A stretch of 64,000 bases of DNA from Acidobacteriota bacterium (GTDB lineage Bacteria > Acidobacteriota > Thermoanaerobaculia > Multivoradales > Multivoraceae): assembly GCA_026707325.1 (NCBI GenBank), contig JAPOXA010000110.1:57923-121922 (forward strand), in the 5' to 3' direction. Positions 37,197-46,102 of the stretch are shown piece by piece; the first letter of the stretch is position 1, and the number at the start of each line of letters is the position of its first letter. The position numbers and the translations under genes were made by a program. The notes under the pieces are model-generated. The model saw nothing but the letters and a program-made list of their open reading frames with translations, searched no databases and was not told where the DNA came from.

Positions 37197-37982
37197 ATGA
37201 GCGACGGCGGTCCGGGCAACGGCGAATTGACGGTGGCGATCGGTGACGACCTGGTCGCCGAGATCGAGATCCACCGGCCACCCAACAACTTCTTCGATCT
37301 CGACCTGATCGGCGAACTGGCCACGGCGATCGGGGAGCTGGACGAACGGGAGGACTGCCGCGCGGCCGTGCTCTGCTCGGAGGGAAAGCACTTCTGCGCC
37401 GGCGCGAACCTGAACGCGCGGCGAGATGCGACGGGCGACGGCGGCGAGCGCCACCTTTACGACGAGGCGGTTCGCCTGTTCGACACGAAGACCCCGATCG
37501 TGGCCGCCGTCCAGGGCGCCGCGGTCGGCGGCGGTCTGGGGCTGGCGCTGATGCCGGACTTCCGGGTCGCCTGCCCCGAGGCGCGCTTCTCCGCCAACTT
37601 CGCCCGTCTGGGCTTCGTCCAGGGTTTCGGCCTGACCGTGACCCTGCCGCGCCTCGTGGGCCGCCAGCGGGCCATGGAGATGTTCTACACCGGCCGCCGG
37701 GTCAAGGGCGAGGAGGCGCACCGAATCGGTCTCTGCGACGATCTCGTGCCGCTGGATCGGGTACGCGCGCGTGCGCGGGAGCTTGCCGGGGAAATCGCTA
37801 CGTCGGCGCCGCTCGCGGTGCGCTCGATCCGCGAGATGATGCGCGGACGGCTGGCGGCGGAGATCCGCAGCGCCACGGACCACGAAAAGGCGGAACAGAA
37901 CCGGCTGCGGCAGACGGCGGACTTCGCTGAAGGCGTGCGTGCCATGACGGAGCGGCGCCCGCCGCGGTTCGTCGGCGCTTGA
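37197..37982 (+). CDS. Enoyl-CoA hydratase/isomerase family protein
   Basis: 'CRAAVLCSEGKHFCAGANLN...KTPIVAAVQGAAVGGGLGLALMPDFRVACPEARFSANFARLGF'. Confidence 0.92.
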   Translation: MSDGGPGNGELTVAIGDDLVAEIEIHRPPNNFFDLDLIGELATAIGELDEREDCRAAVLCSEGKHFCAGANLNARRDATGDGGERHLYDEAVRLFDTKTPIVAAVQGAAVGGGLGLALMPDFRVACPEARFSANFARLGFVQGFGLTVTLPRLVGRQRAMEMFYTGRRVKGEEAHRIGLCDDLVPLDRVRARARELAGEIATSAPLAVRSIREMMRGRLAAEIRSATDHEKAEQNRLRQTADFAEGVRAMTERRPPRFVGA

Positions 37983-37988
37983 CGGGAA

Positions 37989-39917
37989 TCAGGCGCCGGC
38001 CGCCGAGGCGAGGACGAAGGTCAGCCAGGCGCTCAGCCAGGCCAGGCCGTTCATGTACGCGAACGTGAAGGCGGGCCATCGCCAACCCCCGGTCTCACGT
38101 CGGATCACGGCCAGCGTCGACATGCACTGCATGGCGAAGGCGAAGTAGACCAGCAGGGCCAGCGCCGAAGGGCGCGACAGGAGCGGCGGCGCGCCGCCTT
38201 CCCCGCTGCCGGCAAGCAGGAGGCCGAGGCCCTCCCCGTCCTCTCCCTCGTGGGCGTAGATCTGCGCCAGGGTGGCAACCATCACTTCGCGGGCCGCCTG
38301 CGAGGCGACCAGGCCCACGTTGATCCGCCAGTCGAAGTCCATGGGCGCGAAGACGGGCTCCAGCAGCCGCCCGGCGGAAGCCGCGTAGCTCCCCTCCAGA
38401 ACCGTCCGCTGGTTCTCCGTCACGGAGAGTTGAGGGTCGGCCGGACGCCGTGGCAGGTTGAGCAGGAACCAGAGGACGACGCTGGCGGCCAGGATGATCG
38501 TGCCGGCCCGGCGCAGGAACAGCTTCGCCCGGTCCCAGACGCCGAGAGCGATGTCGCTCGGCCGTGGCAACCGGTAGGGCGGCAGTTCGAGGTAGAACGG
38601 CAACGTGGCGCCGCGCAGCAGACCGCGCTTGAACACGGCAGCCGACAGCAACGCAGCCCCGGTGCCCAGGAAGTAGAGGCCCGTCAGCGTGAGCCCCTGC
38701 CAGGTGAAGGGGCCGAACACCGGATCGGCTGGGATGAACGCCGCGATCAGCAGGATGTAGACGGGCAGCCGGGCCGAGCAGGTCGCGAATGGAGCGACCA
38801 GGATCGTCGTCAGCCGATCGCGCGGCGACGGGATCGTTCGGGTCGCCATGATGCCGGGCACGGCACAGGCATAGGAGGACAGCAGGGCGATGAAGCAGCG
38901 GCCCTCCAGTCCGACCCAACCCATCACGCGATCCACGACGAACGCGGCCCGCGCCATGTAGCCGCAGGCTTCCAGGAACAGGATGACCGTGAACAGGAGC
39001 ACGATCTGCGGGAGAAAGACGATTACCGCGCCAACACCGCGGATCACGCCGTCGGCGAGAAGGCGGGTGAGCGCCGTGTCCGGCAGGGTCGCCAGGACCC
39101 GGTCGGCGAGCCCGTCCATGAGCCCGGACAGGAAGTCCATGGCGGGAGTGGCCCAGGTGAAGATGGCCTGGAAGAAGAACGCCACGAAGGCCAGAAAGAC
39201 CGCGGAGCCGATGGCCGGGTGAAGCAGGAAGCGGTCCAGGCGCCGGGTCCAGCGATTCGGTTCCGGGGCCTGCCGGCGGCAGGCGCCCAGAACGTCGCTC
39301 GCCCAGCCGAACCGGTCCTCCGGCGTCTTCGCCTCCGCACCGTGCAGCAGGCCGGGACTCGGGGTCCAGTCCCAGGACGAGCTGACCAACGTGCCGAGAT
39401 CGTCGATGCCGAGACCGCGGTTGCCGACCACTCCGACCACCGGCACGCCGAGTTCCTCCTCGAGTTCCTTCGGGTCGATCTCGCCGTGTCGCGCCTTCAG
39501 TTCGTCAATCATCGTCAAGGCGACACAGACCGGAAGGCCCAGGCCGGCGGCCTCGGCCAGGAGAGGCAAACCCCGTTCGATCGTCGTGGAGTCGACGACC
39601 ACCACGACGCCGTCCGGCGGCGCCTCGCCGAAACCTCCCGCGAGCACCTGGACCGCGACCGTCTCGTCTTCCGACTGCGGCTGCAAGCTGTAGACGCCGG
39701 GCAGGTCGATCAGCCGGACATCGTCGGCCCCGAATCTTCGCTGGAGATCGCCCTCGCGGCGGTCGACCGTGACACCCGGATAGTTCCCCGCCTTGGCCCG
39801 ATGCCCGGTGAGGGCGTTGAACAGGGTCGTCTTGCCCGAGTTCGGCGCCCCCAGGATCGCGACACGCCCCGGCCGCTTCGGGGGCACGCTCGGTCGCAGC
39901 CGAACCAGTGCGGTCAT
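37989..39917 (-). CDS. feoB: Ferrous iron transport protein B
   Basis: 'VAILGAPNSGKTTLFNALTGHRAKAGNYPGVTVDRREG', 'IDLPGVYSL'; membrane domain 'CGYMARAAFVVDRVMGWVGLEGRCFIALLSSYACAVPGIMATRTI'. Confidence 0.95.
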   Translation of the reverse strand: MTALVRLRPSVPPKRPGRVAILGAPNSGKTTLFNALTGHRAKAGNYPGVTVDRREGDLQRRFGADDVRLIDLPGVYSLQPQSEDETVAVQVLAGGFGEAPPDGVVVVVDSTTIERGLPLLAEAAGLGLPVCVALTMIDELKARHGEIDPKELEEELGVPVVGVVGNRGLGIDDLGTLVSSSWDWTPSPGLLHGAEAKTPEDRFGWASDVLGACRRQAPEPNRWTRRLDRFLLHPAIGSAVFLAFVAFFFQAIFTWATPAMDFLSGLMDGLADRVLATLPDTALTRLLADGVIRGVGAVIVFLPQIVLLFTVILFLEACGYMARAAFVVDRVMGWVGLEGRCFIALLSSYACAVPGIMATRTIPSPRDRLTTILVAPFATCSARLPVYILLIAAFIPADPVFGPFTWQGLTLTGLYFLGTGAALLSAAVFKRGLLRGATLPFYLELPPYRLPRPSDIALGVWDRAKLFLRRAGTIILAASVVLWFLLNLPRRPADPQLSVTENQRTVLEGSYAASAGRLLEPVFAPMDFDWRINVGLVASQAAREVMVATLAQIYAHEGEDGEGLGLLLAGSGEGGAPPLLSRPSALALLVYFAFAMQCMSTLAVIRRETGGWRWPAFTFAYMNGLAWLSAWLTFVLASAAGA

Positions 39918-40159
39918 TCGGCGACCCGATGGACCCGGATCCGCCTCGCCTCGCTGCGGCGCAGGCTCAGGAGCGCGCCGCGAAGCTCGTACATCGCGGG
40001 ATCGCCGAGCGGCGCCCGGCGAACGAACCGGATCGGCGCTCCGGCGCAGAAGCCGATCTCCCGGAGGCGTCTGCTGTCGGCGCCGGTGCCGGTTACCTCG
40101 GCGATTTCAAGCAACCGCTCATCGCTGGCGTCGGCCACGTCGGCCAGTGTTCGGTCCAT
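39914..40159 (-). CDS. feoA: FeoA family protein
   Basis: 'LLEIAEVTGTGADSRRLREIGFCAGAPIRFVRRAPLGDPAMYELRGALLSLRRSEARRIRV'; overlaps feoB by 4 bp. Confidence 0.88.
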   Translation of the reverse strand: MDRTLADVADASDERLLEIAEVTGTGADSRRLREIGFCAGAPIRFVRRAPLGDPAMYELRGALLSLRRSEARRIRVHRVAE

Positions 40160-40216
40160 TTCGGACCGGGAGAGTACCAGTTGCCGGTCGACGTTGTCTG
40201 CGTCGTCAGGAAACCG

Positions 40217-40304
40217 TGGTGCCGGAGGCGGGATTCGAACCCGCACGCCCTCAGAGGGACGGGGGATTTTAAGTCCCCTGCGTCTGCCGTTTCGCCACTC
40301 CGGC
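40217..40304 (-). tRNA. tRNA-Leu (anticodon UAA), CCA encoded
   Basis: Minus strand GCCGGAG...GGGGACTTAAAATCCCC...GTGCGGGTTCGAATCCCGC...CTCCGGCACCA. Confidence 0.95.
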
Positions 40305-40346
40305 CCCTTCCGGTGCGAGGTGAACTCGCGCTGCGAGTCGAGAGTC

Positions 40347-40421
40347 TGGAGGCGACGGCCGGATTCGAACCGGCGAATAAGGGTTTTGCAGACCCTCGCC
40401 TTACCACTTGGCCACGTCGCC
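40347..40421 (-). tRNA. tRNA-Cys (anticodon GCA), CCA encoded
   Basis: Minus strand GGCGACGTGGCCAAGTGGTAAGGCGAGGGTCTGCAAAACCCTTATTCGCCGGTTCGAATCCGGCCGTCGCCTCCA. Confidence 0.95.
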
Positions 40422-40462
40422 TCGGGGGACCTCGCCGCCGGTTTCAGGCCGCATGGATCGCG

Positions 40463-40537
40463 TGGAGCGGGAAACGGGATTCGAACCCGCGACCCCAACC
40501 TTGGCAAGGTTGTGCTCTACCACTGAGCTATTCCCGC
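40463..40537 (-). tRNA. tRNA-Gly (anticodon GCC), CCA encoded
   Basis: Minus strand GCGGGAATAGCTCAGTGGTAGAGCACAACCTTGCCAAGGTTGGGGTCGCGGGTTCGAATCCCGTTTCCCGCTCCA. Confidence 0.96.
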
Positions 40538-40624
40538 GCCCGAGCGAACCCGGCCGTGCAACCGGCAGGCCCTGATGCGCGAGAATACGGTCCTCGTCTC
40601 GACAGTGTCAACTCGCCGCGCCCC

Positions 40625-41041
40625 TCAGAGCCAGCTCCGGCGCCCGGCGTCGTCGACCGTGAAGGCGTCGGGATAGTGGGTGAAGGTCCAGTCCCCTTCG
40701 TCCTCCGACCAGGTCGCCGTCACGACGTCAAAGCGGCAGGGCTTCTGGCGCAAACCCGAGTGTTCAGGCTGGCAAAGAAAGGCCTCCGCGGCCCGTACCA
40801 CTCGTCCGCGTTTTCGGCGGTCCACGGCCGCCGCCCCGCCGCCGTATCGGGAGTCGAAGCGCGCCTTGACCTCCACGAAGCAGAGGGTGTCGCCGTCTAG
40901 TGTGATCAGGTCGAGCTCCCCGACCGGCGAGTTGAAGTTCCGCTCCAGAATCCGGTGGCCTCCGGACTCGAGCAGTTTGGCTGCGGCCCGCTCGGCCTCC
41001 CCGCCGCTCAGGCGCCGCGACGATTCCCTCCGAGCGCCCAC
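40625..41041 (-). CDS. YraN/UPF0102-family endonuclease-like protein
   Basis: 'GEAERAAAKLLESGGHRILERNFNSPVGELDLITLDGDTLCFVEVKAR'. Confidence 0.9.
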   Translation of the reverse strand: MGARRESSRRLSGGEAERAAAKLLESGGHRILERNFNSPVGELDLITLDGDTLCFVEVKARFDSRYGGGAAAVDRRKRGRVVRAAEAFLCQPEHSGLRQKPCRFDVVTATWSEDEGDWTFTHYPDAFTVDDAGRRSWL

Positions 41042-41054
41042 CGCTTTCCGTCCC

Positions 41055-42473
41055 TCAGGCCCGCTTCCAGCGGCTGCCGTGCGGCGTGTCCTCCACTACC
41101 ACGCCAGCCTCGCTCAACTGGTCGCGGATCCGGTCCGCGGCAGCGAAGTTGCGGCTGGCTCTCGCGTCGCTCCGGGCCTCGACCAGGGCGTCGATCTCGG
41201 CATCGCTCAGCCCGCCCCCGGCTTCCGGGGACCCGGCCCATTCCCCCACGTCCAGTACGGCCAGGACCTGATCGGCGCGGTCCAGGGCAGCCTGGACCCG
41301 GGCCCTGGCGCCAGGTGGCAGACCGTGGTCGATGAACCCGTTCACCGCGTGCACGAACGTGAAGACCGCGCCCAGCGCGGCAGCGGTGTTCAGGTCGTCG
41401 GCGAGGGCCTCCGCGAAGGCGTTTTCGAAATCGCTAGCGGCGAGATCCAGGGAAGCCGAATCGCCGTCCTTCTCCGCTTCGTGGGCGAGCCTGAAGCGCA
41501 TGTCGTCGATGCGCTTCAACGCACGGCCGGCCTCCGCCAGCTTGTCGAAGGTGAAGTCCAGTTGCTGGCGGTAGTGCACCGACGCCAGCAGATAGCGGAT
41601 CGACCGGGCGGGAAGGCCCCGGTCGAGAAGGTCGCCCAGGGTGTAGCAATTGCCGAGGGACTTGGACATCTTCTCGCCGTCCACCGTCAGGTGCTCCGAG
41701 TGAAGCCAGTAGCGCGCCAGCGGACAGCAGTTGGCCGACTCGCTCTGGGCGATCTCGTTCTCGTGGTGGGGAAAGAGGTTGTCCACGCCGCCGCAGTGGA
41801 TATCGAACGTCTTGCCCAGGTACTTCCGACTCATCGCCGAGCATTCGATGTGCCATCCCGGCCGTCCCGGACCCCAGGGTGACGGCCACTCGGGTTCGCC
41901 CTCCTTCGCCCCCTTCCAGAGGACGAAATCGCGCGCATCCTGCTTGCCGTACTCGTCGCTCTGGACGCGCTGGCCGCGCCGCACCTGATCGAGATCGATC
42001 CCCGACAGCTTTCCGTAGTCGTGGTCGGCCGCGATCCGGAAGAAGACCGAGTCGTCGGCGCGGTAGGCGTAGCCGGCCGCCAGCAGACGCTCGATCATGG
42101 CGATCATCTCGGCGACGTGTTCGGTCGCCCGCGGATAGTGCTCTACCCGTTCCACGCGAAGGGCGGCCAGGTCCTCGAAGAACGACTCGACATGGGGCGC
42201 GGTGAAGGTGTCGATGTCGACTTCCGCCTCGAGCGCCGCAGCGATGATCTTGTCCTCGACATCGGTGAGGTTCATCGCCTGGGTTACGCGGTAGCCGAAG
42301 AACCGGAGCGTGCGGCGGAGAATGTCCTCGAAGATGAACGTGCGCAGGTTGCCGATGTGTATCCGGTCGTAGACCGTCGGGCCGCAGGTGTAGAGCCGGA
42401 CATGAGCCGGTTCGAGCGGCTCGAACTCCTGAAGGCGCCGTCCGAGGGAGTTGAAGAATTTCACGGGCTTCAT
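41055..42473 (-). CDS. cysS: Cysteinyl-tRNA synthetase
   Basis: 'VRLYTCGPTVYDRIHIGNLRTFIFEDILRRTLRF', 'GWHIECSAMSRKYLGKTFDIHCGGVDNLFPHHENEIAQSE', 'EKMSKSLGN'. Confidence 0.96.
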   Translation of the reverse strand: MKPVKFFNSLGRRLQEFEPLEPAHVRLYTCGPTVYDRIHIGNLRTFIFEDILRRTLRFFGYRVTQAMNLTDVEDKIIAAALEAEVDIDTFTAPHVESFFEDLAALRVERVEHYPRATEHVAEMIAMIERLLAAGYAYRADDSVFFRIAADHDYGKLSGIDLDQVRRGQRVQSDEYGKQDARDFVLWKGAKEGEPEWPSPWGPGRPGWHIECSAMSRKYLGKTFDIHCGGVDNLFPHHENEIAQSESANCCPLARYWLHSEHLTVDGEKMSKSLGNCYTLGDLLDRGLPARSIRYLLASVHYRQQLDFTFDKLAEAGRALKRIDDMRFRLAHEAEKDGDSASLDLAASDFENAFAEALADDLNTAAALGAVFTFVHAVNGFIDHGLPPGARARVQAALDRADQVLAVLDVGEWAGSPEAGGGLSDAEIDALVEARSDARASRNFAAADRIRDQLSEAGVVVEDTPHGSRWKRA

Positions 42474-42566
42474 CGGCGACTCGGAGCGGTCAGGCCTGAA
42501 GGAGCGACAGTAGCAACGCGCATCGATCCGGGTCCAGGTGTCGGATCACCGGTTCGGGGATCGGAC

Positions 42567-43082
42567 TCAGAGGTCGACGACGACGGTTCCTCCGTGCCAG
42601 TTCAGGGCCAGCCGGTCGCCGAAACCGTCGAAGGCCTCCTCGCCGCTGAAGTCGAAGCGGCCGTTGCCGTTGGCGATGGCCGTGAAGCGGGCCACGAGGA
42701 TGGCGCCGCCACCCGACAGGCCGGCAACCGGTCCAAGGTGAGTAGCGCCCACGAGGAGTCGACCCGCTCCCGCCTCCCTCGCCTCCAGACTGGGGAAGAC
42801 GCCCGGCCCGGGACTTTCGTAGCGAAGCAGGTCCGCCGGAAACCGGAGTTCGAAGCTCACGCCGTAAAGACCGTCGACGCCGACGGCGTAGACCTCGATC
42901 TCGAGCGTCGACCCGCTGGCGCTGCCGCGGAGAGCGATCGCGGCATCGTCGGGCGTCGCCGGCGAGAAGGTAACGCCCCTGGCGGTGACCGGATTCGCAG
43001 GAGCGGTCGGACTCCCTCCCCCACTCTCGCAGGCGGGCAGGACCATCGTGGCGAACACCGTCGCTGCCATCGGACCGCGCAC
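42567..43082 (-). CDS. Putative lipoprotein with a single cohesin-like beta-sandwich domain
   Basis: Lipobox-like 'TMVLPACESGG', then 'LEIEVYAVGVDGLYGVSFELRFPADLLRYESPGPG...GRLLVGATHLGPVAGLSGGGAILVARFTAIANGNGRFDFSGEEAFD'. Confidence 0.6.
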   Translation of the reverse strand: MRGPMAATVFATMVLPACESGGGSPTAPANPVTARGVTFSPATPDDAAIALRGSASGSTLEIEVYAVGVDGLYGVSFELRFPADLLRYESPGPGVFPSLEAREAGAGRLLVGATHLGPVAGLSGGGAILVARFTAIANGNGRFDFSGEEAFDGFGDRLALNWHGGTVVVDL

Positions 43083-43106
43083 CGATCGCGACGGACGAGA
43101 AGGGTC

Positions 43107-43634
43107 TCAGTTGCCGCCGGCGACGGCCGGTTCGGGTGACCGCAGGCGGCGGAGGAAACTCCTGGCACGCTGCCGCCGCAGCCCACGGAGACGGTCGACG
43201 AACAGGACGCCGTCCAGGTGGTCCAACTCGTGCTGGATCGCCCTCGCTTCGAGCTCGTCCGCGGCGATTTCGTACGGCTCCCCTTCCAGGTCGTGAGAGA
43301 CAACGCGGACGGAGGCGGGGCGTGTGACCTGCTCCGTGAAGTCGGGAATCGACAGGCAGCCTTCCTTGTCCGTGGCGACGCCTGCGACATCGAGGATCTC
43401 CGGGTTCACGAGCACCCGAACCGCCTCCGGATCCACGCCCGCCGTGGCGTCCACCACCGCCACGCGCAATTCCACACCGACCTGGGGCGCCGCGAGGCCG
43501 ACTCCGGGGGCGTCGTGCATCGTCAGGATCATGTCCTCGACCAGGCGTTTCAGATCGGAACCGAACTCCTCCACAGGCGCGCATCGCGTCCGCAGCACCG
43601 GATCCGGGTATTGACGAATGGGAAGGACGGGCAT
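43107..43634 (-). CDS. def: Peptide deformylase
   Basis: 'PGVGLAAPQVGVELRVAVVD', 'KEGCLSIPDF', 'AIQHELDHLDGVLFVDRL'. Confidence 0.95.
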   Translation of the reverse strand: MPVLPIRQYPDPVLRTRCAPVEEFGSDLKRLVEDMILTMHDAPGVGLAAPQVGVELRVAVVDATAGVDPEAVRVLVNPEILDVAGVATDKEGCLSIPDFTEQVTRPASVRVVSHDLEGEPYEIAADELEARAIQHELDHLDGVLFVDRLRGLRRQRARSFLRRLRSPEPAVAGGN

Positions 43635-43820
43635 GGGCTACGCGGCCGACGCTGGGCTGGTGGCATCATACGAAAAGGCGCCATCCACCCTTCCGGCCGT
43701 CCCCTGGAGGTGACAGGCGCGTCCCGCTCGAACCGCGCCGGTCCGCGGTGAAGACTCTCGAAGTCGCGTCGAGCGACCGGAATCGTCCGTCTCTCCGGAA
43801 ACCAACGGGAATCGTCTCCC

Positions 43821-43836
43821 TGGCACGCAGTTTGCT
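43821..43836 (+). promoter_or_regulatory. Sigma-54 (-24/-12) promoter of the FecR/DUF6600 gene
   Basis: TGGCACGCAGTTTGCT is an exact match to TGGCACG-N4-TTGCW; 56 bp from the end of the -12 element to ATG 43892. Confidence 0.85.
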
Positions 43837-43891
43837 GATTGCCAGAAGTGGTAGCTTCACACTGGCTCCGATTCCACAGGGGGACCGAGAG

Positions 43892-46078
43892 ATGAGACAC
43901 CTGCTTCCGATCAGCGTCCTCGTGCCGCCGCTCGTCCTTGCCGCATCCGCCGTCTGGGCAGCGAATACTCCTGGCCAGGAACAGGCGGAGGGCCTCACGG
44001 GCGTCTACAGTTTCGTCGGCGCGCTGGACGGAGACGCGACCCTGTTCGCGGCCCGTTCGGGCGCTCAGAGCGAACTTGAACTCCACTTGCCGATTCTGCG
44101 AGGCGACCGGATCTGGACGACGCCGAGCGCGCGACTCGCGGTCCTCATGTCGGACCGTTCGATCCTGGCCCTGGACCACGACTCGGAGATCACTCTTGAA
44201 CGGATCGCCGGATCGCCGGACGGCGAAGACCAGGACTCGCTCTACGTCCTGCACCGGGGCCGGCTGAGCCTGGAGGTCGAAAGTCGCCTTCTCGAATCGG
44301 AGTTGCCGGTCGTGGACACAGCCAACGCCAGGGTCTACGTGAAGCAGGACGGCCGCTACCAGATTCACAGCGACGGAAGCCGCTGGACCGAGGTGACGGT
44401 TCTCTCCGGATTCGCGGAAGTCGTGACGCAGCGGGGATCGGTGATCGTCCGCGGCGGCGAGACGCTCGTGGCCAACGGTCTCGACAATCCCTGGATCGAG
44501 CTCCAGAGCGGCGCAGGGGCGGCTGCTGCCGCGCTCGATGACTGGACGGAAGGCCATCGGGCCGGTCTCGTGGCCTATGCCGCCGTCGATGCGGGCGGTT
44601 ACCGCGACGCGCTGGGCGCGCATGGCGAGTGGGTCGAGGTCGACGATCGACGGGCCTGGAAGCCGCGCGTCGAGCAGAACTGGCAGCCCTACAGCCGGGG
44701 CCGGTGGACGGACAGTCCGGCCGGGCTCTACTGGGTGGCTCGGGATCCCTGGGGTCCGCTCACCTACCATTACGGCAGTTGGAACAGGCATCCGGCCTGG
44801 GGGTGGCTCTGGTTCCCGGGTCTGAGGTACGCCCCCAGCCACGTCTACTGGTACTGGGGGCCGTCCTACGTCGGCTGGATTCCGCGCGGCTACTACCAGC
44901 ACTACTACCGGGGTCTGGGCTACGGTCTCCGTTTCGGGCTCTACGGCTGGGCCGGCGGTTACTGGGATCCGTTCAACACCTGGATCTTCTGCCCGACCGG
45001 TTACTTCGGCTACGGTCGTGGCTACACCTACGGCCGTTCCCTCCGGCGCCACCATCCCAAACTCGAACGCGGCATCATCACGACGGACACCCGCGGCATC
45101 GACCGCCGGAACTGGCGCGACCCGGCAGCGGCACAGCGAGTCCTGATCAAGCGGCGCGGCGGACTGGACGAGAGCGAACTCCCGAACGCCGACAGCTTCG
45201 TGGCGCGACGTCCCGACCTCGATCCCTCGTTCCGCGGCGAGATCAGGCGTAGCGATGGCGACCCTGCCGTCGTGTCCGTGCGGCGCGCGCGGCCTTCCGG
45301 GGACAGGTCCGGGGTGACGAGCGTCACGGCCGGTGGCGTCCGGGCGGCGCCCTCGAGCCGGGCGACCCGGGCCGGCGTGGTCCGGGACGGCGGTACGAAC
45401 GTCGGGATCCGGCGAGCCGCTCCGGTTCCTGCGACCGAGGACGACGGTTCCGCGAAGCCGAGCGTGTCCGTCAAGGCAGCGCCAGCGAGCCCTGGCGCCG
45501 CGCCTGCACCGAGCCGGCGGCCGACGGCCGGTCGACGCGTGCTGGACGCCATTCGGAGCCGGGACGGCGGTTCGAGTCCCACACGGGTGCGATCGACGCC
45601 CCGGAGTTCAACGCCCACGACGGCGCCTCCCACGCGGGTGCGGTCGACGCCGCGGAGTTCGACGCCCAGGGCGGCGCCTCCCACGAGGGTCCGGTCCACG
45701 CCGCGGAGTTCGACGCCCAGGGCGGCGCCGCCCACGAGGGTCCGGTCCACGCCGCGGAGTTCGACGCCCAGGGCGGCGCCTCCCACGAGGGTCCGGTCCA
45801 CGCCGCGGAGTTCGACGCCCAGGGCGGCGCCGCCCACGCGGGTCCGGTCGACACCGCGAGCCTCTACCCCCAGGTCGTCCTCGCGGCCGGCACGGGTGCG
45901 GTCGTCCAGCCCAAGGAGTTCGTCGCCGCGGTCTTCCTCGCCGCCGAGGAGCTACTCTCCTCCCTCGAGTTCAAGTCCGTCGAGCTACTCGCCGCCGCCC
46001 TCTTCCTCGCCCTCTTCTTCCCCCTCCTCCCCGCCGCGTTCAGGCGGCGGCGGACGGACGCCGCCGTTCGCGCCCTGA
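43892..46078 (+). CDS. FecR-like plus DUF6600-like secreted protein with Arg/Ser/Thr/Pro-rich repetitive C-terminus
   Basis: Signal peptide, FecR-like 'LRGDRIWTTPSARLAVLMSDRSILALDHDSEITLE', W/Y/G-rich block 'YWVARDPWGPLTYHYGSWNRHPAWGWLWFPGLRYAPSHVYWYWGPSYVGWIPRG', repetitive tail. Confidence 0.75.
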   Translation: MRHLLPISVLVPPLVLAASAVWAANTPGQEQAEGLTGVYSFVGALDGDATLFAARSGAQSELELHLPILRGDRIWTTPSARLAVLMSDRSILALDHDSEITLERIAGSPDGEDQDSLYVLHRGRLSLEVESRLLESELPVVDTANARVYVKQDGRYQIHSDGSRWTEVTVLSGFAEVVTQRGSVIVRGGETLVANGLDNPWIELQSGAGAAAAALDDWTEGHRAGLVAYAAVDAGGYRDALGAHGEWVEVDDRRAWKPRVEQNWQPYSRGRWTDSPAGLYWVARDPWGPLTYHYGSWNRHPAWGWLWFPGLRYAPSHVYWYWGPSYVGWIPRGYYQHYYRGLGYGLRFGLYGWAGGYWDPFNTWIFCPTGYFGYGRGYTYGRSLRRHHPKLERGIITTDTRGIDRRNWRDPAAAQRVLIKRRGGLDESELPNADSFVARRPDLDPSFRGEIRRSDGDPAVVSVRRARPSGDRSGVTSVTAGGVRAAPSSRATRAGVVRDGGTNVGIRRAAPVPATEDDGSAKPSVSVKAAPASPGAAPAPSRRPTAGRRVLDAIRSRDGGSSPTRVRSTPRSSTPTTAPPTRVRSTPRSSTPRAAPPTRVRSTPRSSTPRAAPPTRVRSTPRSSTPRAAPPTRVRSTPRSSTPRAAPPTRVRSTPRASTPRSSSRPARVRSSSPRSSSPRSSSPPRSYSPPSSSSPSSYSPPPSSSPSSSPSSPPRSGGGGRTPPFAP
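45584..45838 (+). repeat. Five in-frame 51-bp tandem repeats (RVRSTPRSSTPRAAPPT), plus a degenerate sixth
   Basis: Unit CGGGTGCGGTCGACGCCGCGGAGTTCGACGCCCAGGGCGGCGCCTCCCACG repeated at 45584, 45635, 45686, 45737 and 45788. Confidence 0.93.
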
Positions 46079-46102
46079 CAACGGCCTGATGCCCGGCAGG
46101 CC

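Noticed and set aside
37989-40159. feoAB as part of a novel iron island
   Set aside because: Ordinary feoA-feoB pair with standard motifs; only the position after the tRNAs is notable.
40093-40526. ORFs through the tRNA Gly-Cys-Leu cluster ('PEWRNGRRRGLKIPRPSEGVRVRIPPPAP')
   Set aside because: Antisense or sense translation of tRNA genes; not proteins.
45028-45837. Minus-strand ORF with repeats 'GVELRGVDRTLVGGAAL'
   Set aside because: Shadow of the 51-bp repeats; the plus-strand gene has a signal peptide, sigma-54 promoter and recognisable domains.
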